61,985 nucleotides of DNA from Sphingomonas jeddahensis (GTDB lineage Bacteria > Pseudomonadota > Alphaproteobacteria > Sphingomonadales > Sphingomonadaceae), in the NCBI RefSeq assembly GCF_001981525.1, contig NZ_MPSB01000015.1:1-61985 (forward strand), in the 5' to 3' direction. A program made the translations under genes and the position numbers. Within the stretch, counting starts at the first letter, position 1. Every line of letters starts with the position of its first letter. Positions 18,021-27,296 of this stretch are shown one piece after another. The notes beneath the pieces were generated by a model. It made no database searches, was not told the origin of the DNA, and saw nothing but the letters and a program-made list of their open reading frames with translations.

Positions 18021-18042
18021 GAGCGACAGCAAGCGGGGTCGT

Positions 18043-19044
18043 TTACCCCAGCTTGGCCATCGCCGTAGCGGTGTCGACCATGCGGTTGGAGAAGCCCCAT
18101 TCATTGTCGTACCAGCTGACGACGCGGACGAGCTTGCCGTCGATCACCGCCGTCTCCAGGCTGTCCACCGTGGACGAATAGGGCGTGTGGACGATGTCGA
18201 TCGACACCAAAGGCTCGTCGGTGAAGTGAAGCACGCCCTTCATCGGGCCTTCCGCCGCCGCCTTGAGCAGCGCATTCACTTCCTCGACGCTGGTGTCGCG
18301 CTTCGGCGTGAAGGTAAGGTCGACGAGGCTGCCGTCCGGAGTCGGCACGCGGATCGCCGAGCCGTCGAGCTTGCCCTTCAGTTCCGGCAGCACTTCGCCC
18401 ACCGCGCGCGCGGCGCCGGTGGTGGTCGGGATCATGCTCATCGCCGCGGCGCGGGCGCGGCGCAGGTCCGGGTGGATCTGGTCGAGGATCTTCTGATCGT
18501 TGGTATAGGCGTGAACGGTGGTCATCAGGCCGCGCTCGATACCCACCGAATCGTTCAGCACCTTGGCAACCGGCGCCAGGCAGTTGGTGGTGCACGATGC
18601 GTTCGACACGATCGTGTGGCCGGCCTCCAGCTTGTCGTGGTTCACGCCATAAACGACGGTCAGGTCGACGTTCTTGCCCGGCGCGGAGATCAGCACCTTC
18701 TTGGCACCGGCGGCAATGTGCTTCTCGCACGAGGCGCGGTCGGTGAAGAAGCCGGTGCATTCCAGCACCAGATCGACGCCCAGTTCCTTGTGCGGCAGGT
18801 TGGCGGGATCGCGCTCCGCCGTCACGCGGATGCGCTTGCCGTCGATCACCAGATCGTTACCCTCGGCCTCAACGGTGCCGGGATATTTGCCATGAACGCT
18901 GTCGCGGCTGAACAGCCAGGCGTTGGACTTGGCATCGGCGAGATCGTTGATCGCCACCAGCTCCAACTCGCTACCGCGCTCCAGCAGGGCGCGTGCCACC
19001 AGGCGGCCGATGCGCCCGAAACCGTTGATCGCAACCTTCGTCAT
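18043..19044 (-). CDS. gap: Glyceraldehyde-3-phosphate dehydrogenase
   Basis: 333 residues, normal length. NAD-binding [18 protein letters not shown] is at the N-terminus, the catalytic Cys in [17 protein letters not shown], and the phosphate-site segment ending with [13 protein letters not shown] near the C-terminus. It oxidises glyceraldehyde-3-phosphate to 1,3-bisphosphoglycerate, the substrate of pgk downstream. ATG 19044 ([11 protein letters not shown]) is clearly the start; an in-frame extension upstream has no family similarity. Confidence 0.97.
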   Translation of the reverse strand: MTKVAINGFGRIGRLVARALLERGSELELVAINDLADAKSNAWLFSRDSVHGKYPGTVEAEGNDLVIDGKRIRVTAERDPANLPHKELGVDLVLECTGFFTDRASCEKHIAAGAKKVLISAPGKNVDLTVVYGVNHDKLEAGHTIVSNASCTTNCLAPVAKVLNDSVGIERGLMTTVHAYTNDQKILDQIHPDLRRARAAAMSMIPTTTGAARAVGEVLPELKGKLDGSAIRVPTPDGSLVDLTFTPKRDTSVEEVNALLKAAAEGPMKGVLHFTDEPLVSIDIVHTPYSSTVDSLETAVIDGKLVRVVSWYDNEWGFSNRMVDTATAMAKLG

Positions 19045-19184
19045 CTCGCCCGAGTCTCCCCTCGCATTCAATCTTGCGCGAGCCTTTGCGCGACGGACGG
19101 GCGACGCGTCAACCATGGCAGACATGTCAGGGGCGGACCCGTCAGGGTCTTGCCGTCTTCCCTGCGCGACCCTACTCCATTGGC

Positions 19185-19361
19185 ATGACGGATAGTGACG
19201 CTGTGACGCGGATCCATGCCGCGATCAGGCGCATCGAAGCGGCGGCGCAACGCCGCGACGCGGAAGAGGCCGATTTGCGCCAACGCCACGCCGCGTTGCG
19301 AGACGAAGTGTCGCGCGCGATCGCAGACATGGATGCGCTCAGCCCGCAGGACGCCGGCTGA
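19185..19361 (+). CDS. Small coiled-coil protein upstream of zapA
   Basis: 58 residues, almost entirely charged alpha-helix ([20 protein letters not shown], then [20 protein letters not shown]), a short coiled coil. Its stop TGA overlaps the zapA start (TGATG), so the two are translationally coupled. Small helical ORFs at this place before zapA occur in related bacteria and may be a ZapA partner or TolA-like spacer; the role is unknown. Confidence 0.75.
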   Translation: MTDSDAVTRIHAAIRRIEAAAQRRDAEEADLRQRHAALRDEVSRAIADMDALSPQDAG

Positions 19362-19654
19362 TGGCGCGTGTCACCCTCGATATCGGCGGCACGCACTGGA
19401 CGGTGAACACGCGCGACGGCGGCGAGGCCGAGGTGCGGCGGCTGGCCGCGATGGTCGCCGACCGCTGGCCGCAGGCGATCCGCGCGGCGGGCGATGGCGG
19501 CACGCCGCAGGCGCTGCTGCTGGTTGCGCTGATGCTAGCGGACGAGTTGACCGAGGCGATGGCGGCGCAACCCGACACCAGCCTGCTCGATCAAGTGGCG
19601 GAACGGCTCGAAACTCTTGCCGAGGCCCTTGAGCGCGGGCCCGCAAGCGCCTAG
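19361..19654 (+). CDS. zapA: Cell division protein ZapA
   Basis: 97 residues. The N-terminal ARVTLDIGGTHWTVNTRDG matches the ZapA beta-hairpin (ZapA binds FtsZ and bundles protofilaments at the division ring), followed by a helix with the ADRWPQAIRAAGD region and the long C-terminal coiled coil LLLVALMLADELTEAM...LLDQVAERLETLAEALE. It sits between a small coiled-coil gene and the 6S RNA, the classic proteobacterial order zapA-ssrS-fau. Confidence 0.9.
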   Translation: MARVTLDIGGTHWTVNTRDGGEAEVRRLAAMVADRWPQAIRAAGDGGTPQALLLVALMLADELTEAMAAQPDTSLLDQVAERLETLAEALERGPASA

Positions 19655-19805
19655 ATTGTCGGTGACGGGTACTGCCCGGTACGAGCTAGACTTATCCCTG
19701 AGGCTATTCATCATCCAAGGGGGCTGTCCCTGCCCAGACCCTGGTCTGACGTACATGGTCCCCACCTGACGTATTGGGCGTCAGTGGATATCCCGGCAAA
19801 CGGCC
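19655..19805 (+). ncRNA. ssrS: Probable 6S RNA
   Basis: The region between zapA and the formyl-THF cyclo-ligase gene is the conserved place of 6S RNA in proteobacteria, which binds sigma70-RNA polymerase as a promoter mimic. TGCCCGGTA near the 5' end can pair with TATCCCGGCA near the 3' end, closing a long rod with internal bulges; no frame is convincing here. Exact ends are not determined. Call rests on synteny plus terminal pairing; an Rfam 6S search would decide. Confidence 0.7.
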
Positions 19806-20366
19806 ATGGCGGTCCCGTCACCCCCCGCCCCTGACAAGAGCGCGCTACGCGCCGCAGCGCGCGCTGCCCGCGCGGCGCTGGGTGAATCGCGTCCGGTAAT
19901 CGCGCCGCGTCCGGAGCTGCTGTCCTTGCTGGCGCCCGGCCTGACGATCGCAACCTATGCGCCAATGGGCGGCGAAGCAGATCCTGCACCCCTCGCCAGC
20001 GCGGCGGTAGCAGCGGGTTGCGCGCTCGCTCTGCCCCATGTGATCGATCGCCCCACCCCGATCCGCTTCCTGCGCTGGCGCGAGGACGATGCGCTGGTGG
20101 CCGGGCCGTTCGGGCTGCAACAGCCCGTCGACCACATGGAGGAGGTTGCACCGGACCTGATCCTCACCCCGCTGGTAGCCTTTGACCGCACGCTTGCACG
20201 GCTTGGCCAAGGCGCGGGGCACTACGATCGCGCCTTCGCCCGCTACCCGGCCGCGCATCGCATCGGGGTTGCCTTTTGCGTGCAGGAAGTCGATCGCCTG
20301 CCGACCGACCCGTGGGACATGCCGCTCCACGCCATCATCACCGAACGCGAGTGGATCACCGCATGA
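19806..20366 (+). CDS. fau: 5-formyltetrahydrofolate cyclo-ligase family protein
   Basis: 186 residues. N-terminal basic helix DKSALRAAARAARAALGE, then IATYAPMGGEADPAPLA, the ATP/folate segment LILTPLVAFDRTLARLGQGAGHYDRAF and the C-terminal VQEVDRLPTDPWDMPLHAII are all family hallmarks. It converts 5-formyl-THF to 5,10-methenyl-THF with ATP. It is immediately downstream of the 6S RNA gene and could be cotranscribed with it; the next gene (DUF2842) overlaps by 4 bp. Confidence 0.92.
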   Translation: MAVPSPPAPDKSALRAAARAARAALGESRPVIAPRPELLSLLAPGLTIATYAPMGGEADPAPLASAAVAAGCALALPHVIDRPTPIRFLRWREDDALVAGPFGLQQPVDHMEEVAPDLILTPLVAFDRTLARLGQGAGHYDRAFARYPAAHRIGVAFCVQEVDRLPTDPWDMPLHAIITEREWITA

Positions 20367-20569
20367 ACCCGTCATGGCGCAAGCCGGTGGGGATGCTCGC
20401 CATCCTCCTCCTGATCACCATCTGGTGCGCGCTGATCGTCAGCTTTTCCGCAACGATCGGCGGCTGGCATCCGGTGGCGCAACTCGTCTTCTATCTGGTG
20501 ACGGGGATCATCTGGATCACCCCGCTCAAGCCATTGCTGCGCTGGATGGAGACCGGACGCTGGCGGTAA
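20363..20569 (+). CDS. DUF2842 small membrane protein
   Basis: 68 residues with two membrane helices (VGMLAILLLITIWCALIVSF and LVFYLVTGIIWITPLKPLL) and a C-terminal WMETGRW, the DUF2842 pattern found in sphingomonads and relatives. ATGA overlap with the cyclo-ligase stop shows translational coupling. Function unknown. Confidence 0.85.
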   Translation: MNPSWRKPVGMLAILLLITIWCALIVSFSATIGGWHPVAQLVFYLVTGIIWITPLKPLLRWMETGRWR

Positions 20570-20787
20570 CGGCGCGCTATCATCCAAGGAGGGAATTGGC
20601 CTGTTCGTGGACGAAAGAAGCGCGGGAAACCTCTTCGACTAGCTCACTTCGGACCGCGAAGTATCTGGCGCAGTCCACCGGCTCTCGCTGCGTTCAGGTG
20701 TTCCAAGGCGCAAGCCATGTTCGACGTCGGGCCGTACGCATACGGCAATCGCCACGATACAACTAGCGCTGGTGTGAAGCCCGCATT

Positions 20788-20988
20788 TCAGGAATTCAGC
20801 GGATCGGTGGGCCCTAGCAAGTTGATCGCTTCCTGAACGCGAATGGCGGCAAAGCTGAGCGCACGGACGGACAAATCATCGGCATCGGAATCGGCCGCCA
20901 GGGAGTCAAGACAACCAAGCACGGCGACGAGCATGCCGACGCATTCACTCGCCGTCTTCGATCGATCCATATGCGCCATGTCGCTCAT
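20788..20988 (-). CDS. Hypothetical small acidic protein (66 aa)
   Basis: 66 residues, mostly helical and acidic (SLAADSDADDLSVRALSFAA), no signal or membrane segment, no family that I recognise. Start may be residue 1 or the Met at position 4 or 7. It is isolated, with 218 bp before it on the left and 226 bp on the right, and its codon use fits the host. It may be a real regulatory small protein; evidence is weak. Confidence 0.45.
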   Translation of the reverse strand: MSDMAHMDRSKTASECVGMLVAVLGCLDSLAADSDADDLSVRALSFAAIRVQEAINLLGPTDPLNS

Positions 20989-21035
20989 TTTGCGGTCGCT
21001 CCGACGATCGTACCTTGTTTAGCCTCGATCTGCCG

Positions 21036-21056
21036 ACGCATCCTTCCCCGATGCGT
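21036..21056. other. Isolated 7-bp hairpin upstream of small acidic gene
   Basis: ACGCATC and GATGCGT with a 7-nt loop, 48 bp upstream of the 66-aa gene. The rest of the 226-bp gap 20989-21214 contains an ACACGTGT palindrome at 21108 and nothing else I can name. Confidence 0.35.
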
Positions 21057-21214
21057 GGTGCCGACAGACCCTACTTACCTTGCGGCAAAACGTCGATCGA
21101 AATCATAACACGTGTCAGTATGTGATAGAAAATTCCGTCCGAAGAAGGAGCAATATCGCGGCCGGCGGTTGATGTTCCGCATTTGTTCTGCGATGATCCC
21201 CATCGGAGGCGATC

Positions 21215-22291
21215 ATGGCGAAACAGCGGCCGCAGCGCGGGGCCACCACTAACCTGGTCAGCACGCGTTTCAACCTGCGGCAGCGGGAGGCAGATGGCGA
21301 CTGGCTCGACCAGCGCGACGAGGTGGATGGCGCCCCGTCGCCGGTCCGAACAAGTGTGCAGCCGCTTCGTCCGCGCACGATCATTTCGTACAACAAGAGC
21401 CCGGATGTCCCGTTCGACCGCAGCATCAATCCGCTTGTCGGATGCGAGCATGGCTGCATCTATTGCTTCGCCCGCCCGAGCCATGCCTATCACGACCTGT
21501 CACCGGGACTTGATTTCGAGACCAAGCTGTTCGTGAAGCCCGATGCGGCAGCGCTGCTGCGCGAGGAGCTGCGCAAGCCGGGCTATCGCTGCGCGCCAAT
21601 CGCGATGGGGACGAACACCGATCCTTATCAGCCGATCGAGTCGCAGTGGCGGGTGACGCGCGCGATCATCGAAGTGCTCGCCGCGTGCGACCATCCGGTG
21701 ATGATCACCACCAAATCCGACCGGGTGGTACGCGATCTCGATCTGCTGGCGCCGATGGCGGCCAAGGGGCTGGTGGGCGTGGCAATTTCGGTCACCTCGC
21801 TCGACACCCGGATCGCGATGACGATCGAGCCGCGCGCGCCGCATCCCGAGCGGCGGCTGAAAGCGGTGCGGCAGCTGAGCGACGCGGGCGTGCCGACTTA
21901 TGTCAACATGGCGCCAGTGATCCCGGCGATCACCGATCATGAGGTGGAGACGATCGTCGCCCGCGCCGCCGCAGCAGGGGCGCGCGGCGTGTCGTTCATT
22001 CCGGTGCGGCTGCCGTGGGAGGTGGCCCCGCTGTTCCGCGCGTGGCTCGACGAACATTTTCCCGAACGCGCGGGCAAGGTAATGGCGACGATCCAGTCGC
22101 TGCGCGGGGGCAAGGACAATGATCCGGGGTTCTTCTCCAGAATGCGTGGGCAAGGGCCCTGGGCCGAGCTGCTGCGCACGCGCTTCCAGATCGCGCGGCG
22201 GCGGCACGGCATCGAACGCATCGGCGAGCGGATGCAGCTGCGCACCGACCTGTTCCGGCCACCGCCCGGGCCGCAGGGGGAGCTGTTCTGA
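21215..22291 (+). CDS. PA0069-family radical SAM protein
   Basis: 358 residues. The CxxxCxxC iron-sulfur motif is GCEHGCIYCFARP, followed by SHAYHDLSPGLDFETKLF, the conserved block of the PA0069/SplB-like radical SAM group, and GTNTDPYQPIE, ITTKSDRVVRDLDLL and the EPRAPHPERRLKAVRQLSDAG strand. Members cleave SAM reductively; the true reaction of this subgroup is not known. ATG 21215 is preceded by GGAGGCGATC. The DUF1905 gene follows with a 1-bp overlap, suggesting an operon. Confidence 0.88.
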   Translation: MAKQRPQRGATTNLVSTRFNLRQREADGDWLDQRDEVDGAPSPVRTSVQPLRPRTIISYNKSPDVPFDRSINPLVGCEHGCIYCFARPSHAYHDLSPGLDFETKLFVKPDAAALLREELRKPGYRCAPIAMGTNTDPYQPIESQWRVTRAIIEVLAACDHPVMITTKSDRVVRDLDLLAPMAAKGLVGVAISVTSLDTRIAMTIEPRAPHPERRLKAVRQLSDAGVPTYVNMAPVIPAITDHEVETIVARAAAAGARGVSFIPVRLPWEVAPLFRAWLDEHFPERAGKVMATIQSLRGGKDNDPGFFSRMRGQGPWAELLRTRFQIARRRHGIERIGERMQLRTDLFRPPPGPQGELF

Positions 22292-22617
22292 TGGACGGGG
22301 AAGCTCCCCTGCTTGACGTCACCTTTGCCGGCGCGGTGATCGAATGGCGCGGGCCAGCGCCGTTCTTCTTCGTCGCTTTGCCCGAGGAGGAAGTGGTGGG
22401 GGTGCGCGCGGCGGCGCGGGTGGCGAGCTATGGCTGGGGCGTGGTGCCAGTCACCGCGACGATCGGCGACACGGTGTTCGCGACGTCGCTGTTCCCGCGC
22501 GATGGCGGGTATCTGCTGCCGCTGAAGGATGCGGTGCGGCGAGCGGCGGGGGTGACGCTGGGGAATGAGGTGGTCGTTCGGATGCGGATCGAAGCGCGGG
22601 AGCGACCGCTTCGTTGA
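22291..22617 (+). CDS. DUF1905 domain protein
   Basis: 108 residues. The barrel signatures VIEWRGPAPFFFVALPEE and GWGVVPVTATIGDTVFATSLFP with GGYLLPLKDAVRRA match DUF1905, a small beta-barrel of unknown function. It overlaps the radical SAM stop by one base (TGATGG), so the pair is coupled. Confidence 0.85.
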   Translation: MDGEAPLLDVTFAGAVIEWRGPAPFFFVALPEEEVVGVRAAARVASYGWGVVPVTATIGDTVFATSLFPRDGGYLLPLKDAVRRAAGVTLGNEVVVRMRIEARERPLR

Positions 22618-22620
22618 TGC

Positions 22621-22722
22621 CTCCCCGGCGCAGGCCGGGGGTCCAGTTGGAAAGCGTTGGTGATGGTCGTCTCGTCTTTTTAGCAGCGTTCCCCAACTGG
22701 ACCCCGGCGTGCGCCGGGGAAG
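22621..22722. repeat. Dispersed inverted repeat (CCCCGGCG type)
   Basis: CCTCCCCGGCGCAGGCCGGGGGTCCAGTTGG and its inverted counterpart CCAACTGGACCCCGGCGTGCGCCGG flank a central 40 bp (arms given in part). It lies between the convergent DUF1905 gene and the outer-membrane-type gene. Confidence 0.8.
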
Positions 22723-22781
22723 TGTTGAGTGAAAGGCGATGCAAGCCCCTCCACTTCAGGGAAGGGGCTTTTGCGACCGGT

Positions 22782-23600
22782 TCAGAAGCGGGTGGAGGCG
22801 CCCAAGAACAGGGTGGCGCGGTCGGCGTCGCCGCTGAAGCCGATGCGGGTGCCGGCATCGAACATAAAGTTTTCGCCGAGTTCCAGCGTAAAGCCGGTCG
22901 AGGCGATCGCCTGATAGCGGCTCTCGATCCCCGCCGGCGCGCCGCGCGGCAGGATGCCGACATATTCGACATAGCCGCTCACCGGACCGGCGATCGCATG
23001 GCCGAGCGTGGCGCTATGGAGCAGATCGACGCCATAGCCGCGCTTCTCGTCGTGATAGACGACATCGGCCTCCAGCATCGCGCCGAAGCTGAACTCGCCG
23101 GGCAGATCGGCGGCCATGGGCACGACCACCCCGCCCTCGACATGGCCATTGGAAAGGCCGCCGGTGCCGGTAGGCAGCTTCACGAACGGCATCACTGCAA
23201 AGGCGGTGCGATCGTGATCATTGCCTTGCAGGTTGATCTTGAGCCGGACCAAGGTCTCGTCGCCGAAGCCGCTGGTGATCTCGCCTTGCTCATCGACGCG
23301 CTGATAAGGCGTGAAGAGCAATTGCAGGTCCATGCTGTCGTTGAGCCCGAGCTTCAGGTTCACCGGCAGCACGTCCAGCGTGCGGCTGCGATCGCGCGCC
23401 AGCGTATATTCGGCGGCGCTTAGCTCGATCTGCACATGGCCGGCGTCGACCGTATAGGGGCTTTCAGTCGTGTCCGGGCGATCGGTGCTGAATTCGTGCA
23501 GCTCCGCGCGGGGTGTCGGATCGAACAGGCTGTGCCGCTCGGGCAGAGCCGCGTCCGCCTGCGCGGGCTCGGCGGCGAGAAGGAGCAAGGCCGTCAGCAT
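22782..23600 (-). CDS. Outer-membrane-type transporter (phenol MetA-pathway family)
   Basis: 272 residues. The mature part is dominated by alternating beta strands ending in an aromatic C-terminal (TLFLGASTRF), typical of outer-membrane barrels, and the segment ELHEFSTDRPDTTESPYTVD with DFGHVQIELSA-like strands matches the putative MetA-degradation/transporter family. The signal peptide is short (MLTALLLLAAEPAQA), so the start may be slightly different. The gene ends 9 bp before dnaE on the same strand but separated by orientation order (dnaE upstream), so cotranscription is possible. Substrate unknown. Confidence 0.7.
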   Translation of the reverse strand: MLTALLLLAAEPAQADAALPERHSLFDPTPRAELHEFSTDRPDTTESPYTVDAGHVQIELSAAEYTLARDRSRTLDVLPVNLKLGLNDSMDLQLLFTPYQRVDEQGEITSGFGDETLVRLKINLQGNDHDRTAFAVMPFVKLPTGTGGLSNGHVEGGVVVPMAADLPGEFSFGAMLEADVVYHDEKRGYGVDLLHSATLGHAIAGPVSGYVEYVGILPRGAPAGIESRYQAIASTGFTLELGENFMFDAGTRIGFSGDADRATLFLGASTRF

Positions 23601-23609
23601 GCCGCGCCC

Positions 23610-26600
23610 CTAGCCCACCAGCGCCAGCCGCGCCTCGGACTGGCGCAGCTCCACGGCGGTGACGCCGGGCAAATCCTCGATGCGATGCACCAGTTCGAGA
23701 TCGAGCAGGAAATCGCGGCCGAGCAGCAGCTTGGCCTCACCCTCGGAAAGCGGCGTGCGCACGATCACTTCGCCGCGGGCGCCGCGCTGATGCTCCAGCA
23801 GCCCGGCAAGCGCGGGCATCGCCGCGGCGTCGGCCACACATACCTCGATCACGAACCGCGCCAGCGAGGCGAGCGTCTCGAACGGCTGGATCCGCTTGAC
23901 GGACACGCGCGGCGTTTCCTCGCCCGGGCGTCGATCCAGCTCCACCGTGGCCAGCCCGCAACCGCCTGCCCGCGCGGCCTCCTCCAGATCGGCGGCGACG
24001 GCATCATCGAAGCAGGTGGCGACGAACTGGCCGCTCTGATCGCTTAGCGTCGCCATCATGTAGCGCTTGCCACGCGCCGAGGTGCGCCACCGCGCGTCCT
24101 CCACCAGCACCGCCATGGTCGCGCCGGCGCGGGTGCCGTCGTCTGGGATCGCAAGCTCGGCGAGCGCGGTGTAGAGCCGCGCGCCGTGGCTCTTGGCGAG
24201 ATGCGCGTGCCGATCGACGGGGTGCGCGGAGAAATAGAAGCCGAACGCTTCCTTCTCCTGCTCCATCCGCTCGGACATGCTCCAGCGCGCCGATTGCGGC
24301 AGCTTGATCGCGTCGCCGGCCGGCTCGGCATCGCCGAACAGGCCGCCCTGCCCGCTCGTCTTCGCCTCATGCGTGCGCGCGGCGACGGCCAGGATCGTCT
24401 CCGCCACCGCATAGACGCCGGCGCGGTTGGGCTCGATCGCGTCGAACGCGCCCCCGGCGGCGAGCGTTTCGAGCTGGCGCTTGTTGATGAGCCGCGGATC
24501 GACGCGGCGGGCGAGATCGTCGAGCCGGGCGAACGCGCCGTTCGCGTCACGCTCGGCGACGACCTTCTCCATCGCGCCCTCGCCGACCGACTTGAGCGCG
24601 GCGAGCGCGTAGCGGACCGCCGGCCCTTCCTCGTCCACCTCGACGTCGAAATCGGCCTGGCTGCGGTTGATGTCGGGCGGCAGGCACCGCACGCCCAGCC
24701 GCCGCATGTCGTCGCAGAAGATCGCGAGCTTGTCGGTCTGATGGATGTCATAGGCCATCGACGCGGCGAAGAATTCGTGCGGGTAATGCGCCTTCAGCCA
24801 CGCGGTCTGGTACGCGAGCAACGCATAGGCGGCGGCGTGGCTCTTGTTGAAGCCATAGCCGGCGAACTTGTCGATCAAGTCGAACAAGGCGTTGGCGCGA
24901 TCGGCGGGGATCTGGTTGTGCTCGGCACAGCCCGCGACAAAGGTCGCGCGCTGCGCGTCCATCTCCGCCTTGATCTTCTTGCCCATCGCGCGGCGCAGCA
25001 GGTCCGCGCCGCCCAGCGAATAGCCGGCCAGCACCTGCGCCGCCTGCATCACCTGTTCCTGATAGACGAAGATGCCGTAGGTTTCGGACAGGATGGGTTC
25101 GAGCAGGGCATGCGGATAGTCGATCGCCTCCGTCCCTTGCTTGCGGCGCCCGAACGACGGAATGTTGTCCATCGGGCCGGGGCGATAGAGCGAGACGAGC
25201 GCGACGATGTCGCCGAAATTGGTCGGGCGCACGGCGGACAGCGTGCGGCGCATGCCCTCCGATTCCAGCTGGAACACGCCCACCGTGTCGCCCTTCTGAA
25301 GGAGCGCATAGACGCCCTCGTCATCCCAGCCGAGCGCGTCGAGATCGACGCTGATGCCGCGCTTCTCCAGCAGCGTCACCGCACGCTTCAGCACCGACAA
25401 TGTCTTGAGGCCGAGGAAGTCGAACTTCACCAGCCCCGCGCCCTCGACATATTTCATGTCGAACTGCGTGACGGGCATGTCGGAACGCGGGTCGCGATAC
25501 AGCGGCACGAGCTGCGACAGCGGTCGATCGCCGATCACCACGCCGGCGGCGTGCGTCGAGGAGTGGCGCGGCAGGCCTTCCAGCTGCATCGCCAGATCGA
25601 GCAGGTGGCGGACCTGATTGTCGTTGGCGTATTCGCGGTGGAGCTCCGCCACGCCGTCGATCGCGCGCTTCAGCGTCCAGGGATCGGTCGGATGGTTGGG
25701 AACCAGCTTGGCGAGCCGATCGACCTGGCCATAGCTCATCTGCAACACGCGGCCGGTGTCCTTCAGCACCGCGCGCGCCTTCAGCTTACCGAAGGTGATG
25801 ATCTGCGCCACCTGATCGCGGCCGTACTTTTCCTGCACGTAGCGGATCACCTCGCCGCGCCGGGTTTCGCAGAAGTCGATGTCGAAGTCGGGCATCGACA
25901 CGCGTTCCGGATTGAGGAAGCGTTCGAACAGCAGCCCATGCTCGAGCGGATCGAGATCGGTGATGGTCAGCGCCCAGGCGACCACCGATCCGGCGCCCGA
26001 ACCACGGCCAGGCCCGACCGGAATGTCATGCGACTTCGCCCATTGGATGAAGTCCGCGACGATCAGGAAATAGCCGGGGAATCCCATCTGGATGATGACG
26101 TCGAGTTCGAAATCGAGCCGCTTGCGATAGGCGGCCTGCCACTCCGCTTCTTCTCCCCTCCCGCTCGCGGGAGGGGTCGGAGGAGGGCTTGTCGACACAG
26201 CAACGCCATCGCCTGTGGACACGCCCTCCCCTAGCCCCTCCCGCGAGCGGGAGGGGGATTGTGCCCGCAACTCCGAAATCCGCTTTAGCCGCGCGGTCAG
26301 CCCCTCGTGCGACAGCTCGCGCAGCATCGCCGCCTCACCCTCGCGGTCGCCGGCAAGGCTCGGCAGGATCGGCTTGCGCTTGGGTGCCGCCACGGCGCAG
26401 CGCTGCGCGACCACCATCGTATTGGCGATCGCTTCGGGCAGATCCTCGAACAGCGCGATCATCGCATCGGCGGGCTTCATCCATGCATCGGGTGAGCTAC
26501 GCGGGCGGTCCTCGCTTTCGACATAGGTCGAATTGGCGATGCACAGCATGGCATCATGCGCGTCGCCGAATGTATGCTCGGCAAAGCAGCACGGATTGGT

Positions 26601-27206
26601 GGCGACGATCGGCAGCCCGCGATCATAGGCAAGGTCGAGCAGCGCCGCCTCGGCACGTTCCTCGATAGCGTCGTTGCGGCGCGCCAGCTCGACATAGAGG
26701 CGATCGCCGAACAGCGCGCTCAGCCGATCGGCATAAGCCGCGGCACGCGCCGGCTGGTCCTCGGCGAACAGGCGGGCGAGCGCCCCCTCCCCGCCGGCCG
26801 TCAGCGCGATCAGCCCGCCGGTGAACTGCGCCAGCGTCTCGAAGCCGACATGCGGCGCCAAGTCGATCGGACGATCAAGGTGCGCGCGGCTGACCAATTC
26901 GCACAGATTGTCATAGCCGCGCTCGTCCTGCGCATAGAGCGCCAGCCAGTCGACGATTGGCGCCACTCCATCGGGCATGTCGGGCCGCGCCACGCCCAGC
27001 ATCGTGCCGATGACCGGCTGCACGCCCTCCCCGAAGGCCGCGTCGGAGAAGGCCATCGCGGCGTACAACCCGTTGCGATCAGTCAATGCCGCGGCGGGAA
27101 AGCCGAGCTTGGCCGCACGTTTGGCGATCGCCTTGGGCTCGATAGCCCCGTCGAGCATGGTGTAGGACGAAAAGATGCGGAGGGGCACGAACCCGGAATG
27201 CGGCAT
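23610..27206 (-). CDS. dnaE: DNA polymerase III alpha subunit
   Basis: 1198 residues, some 37 longer than usual. N-terminal PHP domain (FSSYTMLDGAIEPKAIAKRA), polymerase core with GPGRGSGAGSVVAWAL and the catalytic PDFDIDFCETRRGEVIRYV, the fingers/tau region IPSFGRRKQG and GYGFNKSHAAAYALLAYQTA, an OB-fold and C-terminal domain. An element of about 105 bp (26153-26258) is inserted in frame at about residues 317-353, encoding SPSRSREGLGEGV... and ...SPPPTPPASGRGEE; the same element is seen between genes at 16101 and 37418. The catalytic core is intact, so the protein is probably functional. Confidence 0.95.
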   Translation of the reverse strand: MPHSGFVPLRIFSSYTMLDGAIEPKAIAKRAAKLGFPAAALTDRNGLYAAMAFSDAAFGEGVQPVIGTMLGVARPDMPDGVAPIVDWLALYAQDERGYDNLCELVSRAHLDRPIDLAPHVGFETLAQFTGGLIALTAGGEGALARLFAEDQPARAAAYADRLSALFGDRLYVELARRNDAIEERAEAALLDLAYDRGLPIVATNPCCFAEHTFGDAHDAMLCIANSTYVESEDRPRSSPDAWMKPADAMIALFEDLPEAIANTMVVAQRCAVAAPKRKPILPSLAGDREGEAAMLRELSHEGLTARLKRISELRAQSPSRSREGLGEGVSTGDGVAVSTSPPPTPPASGRGEEAEWQAAYRKRLDFELDVIIQMGFPGYFLIVADFIQWAKSHDIPVGPGRGSGAGSVVAWALTITDLDPLEHGLLFERFLNPERVSMPDFDIDFCETRRGEVIRYVQEKYGRDQVAQIITFGKLKARAVLKDTGRVLQMSYGQVDRLAKLVPNHPTDPWTLKRAIDGVAELHREYANDNQVRHLLDLAMQLEGLPRHSSTHAAGVVIGDRPLSQLVPLYRDPRSDMPVTQFDMKYVEGAGLVKFDFLGLKTLSVLKRAVTLLEKRGISVDLDALGWDDEGVYALLQKGDTVGVFQLESEGMRRTLSAVRPTNFGDIVALVSLYRPGPMDNIPSFGRRKQGTEAIDYPHALLEPILSETYGIFVYQEQVMQAAQVLAGYSLGGADLLRRAMGKKIKAEMDAQRATFVAGCAEHNQIPADRANALFDLIDKFAGYGFNKSHAAAYALLAYQTAWLKAHYPHEFFAASMAYDIHQTDKLAIFCDDMRRLGVRCLPPDINRSQADFDVEVDEEGPAVRYALAALKSVGEGAMEKVVAERDANGAFARLDDLARRVDPRLINKRQLETLAAGGAFDAIEPNRAGVYAVAETILAVAARTHEAKTSGQGGLFGDAEPAGDAIKLPQSARWSMSERMEQEKEAFGFYFSAHPVDRHAHLAKSHGARLYTALAELAIPDDGTRAGATMAVLVEDARWRTSARGKRYMMATLSDQSGQFVATCFDDAVAADLEEAARAGGCGLATVELDRRPGEETPRVSVKRIQPFETLASLARFVIEVCVADAAAMPALAGLLEHQRGARGEVIVRTPLSEGEAKLLLGRDFLLDLELVHRIEDLPGVTAVELRQSEARLALVG
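26153..26258. repeat. Palindromic repeat element inside dnaE
   Basis: CCCCTCCCGCTCGCGGGAGGGG at the left and CCCCTCCCGCGAGCGGGAGGGG at the right are two perfect hairpins with inverted-repeat partners flanking a centre containing GGAGGAGGGCTTGTCGACAC. Same architecture as the intergenic copies 16101-16206 and 37418-37517. Here the length is compatible with the reading frame and adds about 37 residues to the polymerase. Confidence 0.85.
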
Positions 27207-27296
27207 CGCCCGATCCTACGACGGCGCGCGTGATTCGACCAGCGGAACCGCACCCCGGCCGATCCGTTCGGCGGGCAAAGACAGAAGGGCGCGGCC

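Noticed and set aside
20576..20600. ATCATCCAAGGAGGG resembles a block of the 6S RNA (CATCATCCAAGGGGG at about 19710)
   Set aside because: Only about 13 bp match and no pairing partner follows; too short to call a 6S fragment.
21071..21493. Minus-strand frame of 140 codons overlapping the start of the radical SAM gene
   Set aside because: Shadow of the radical SAM coding region; composition unlike real proteins.
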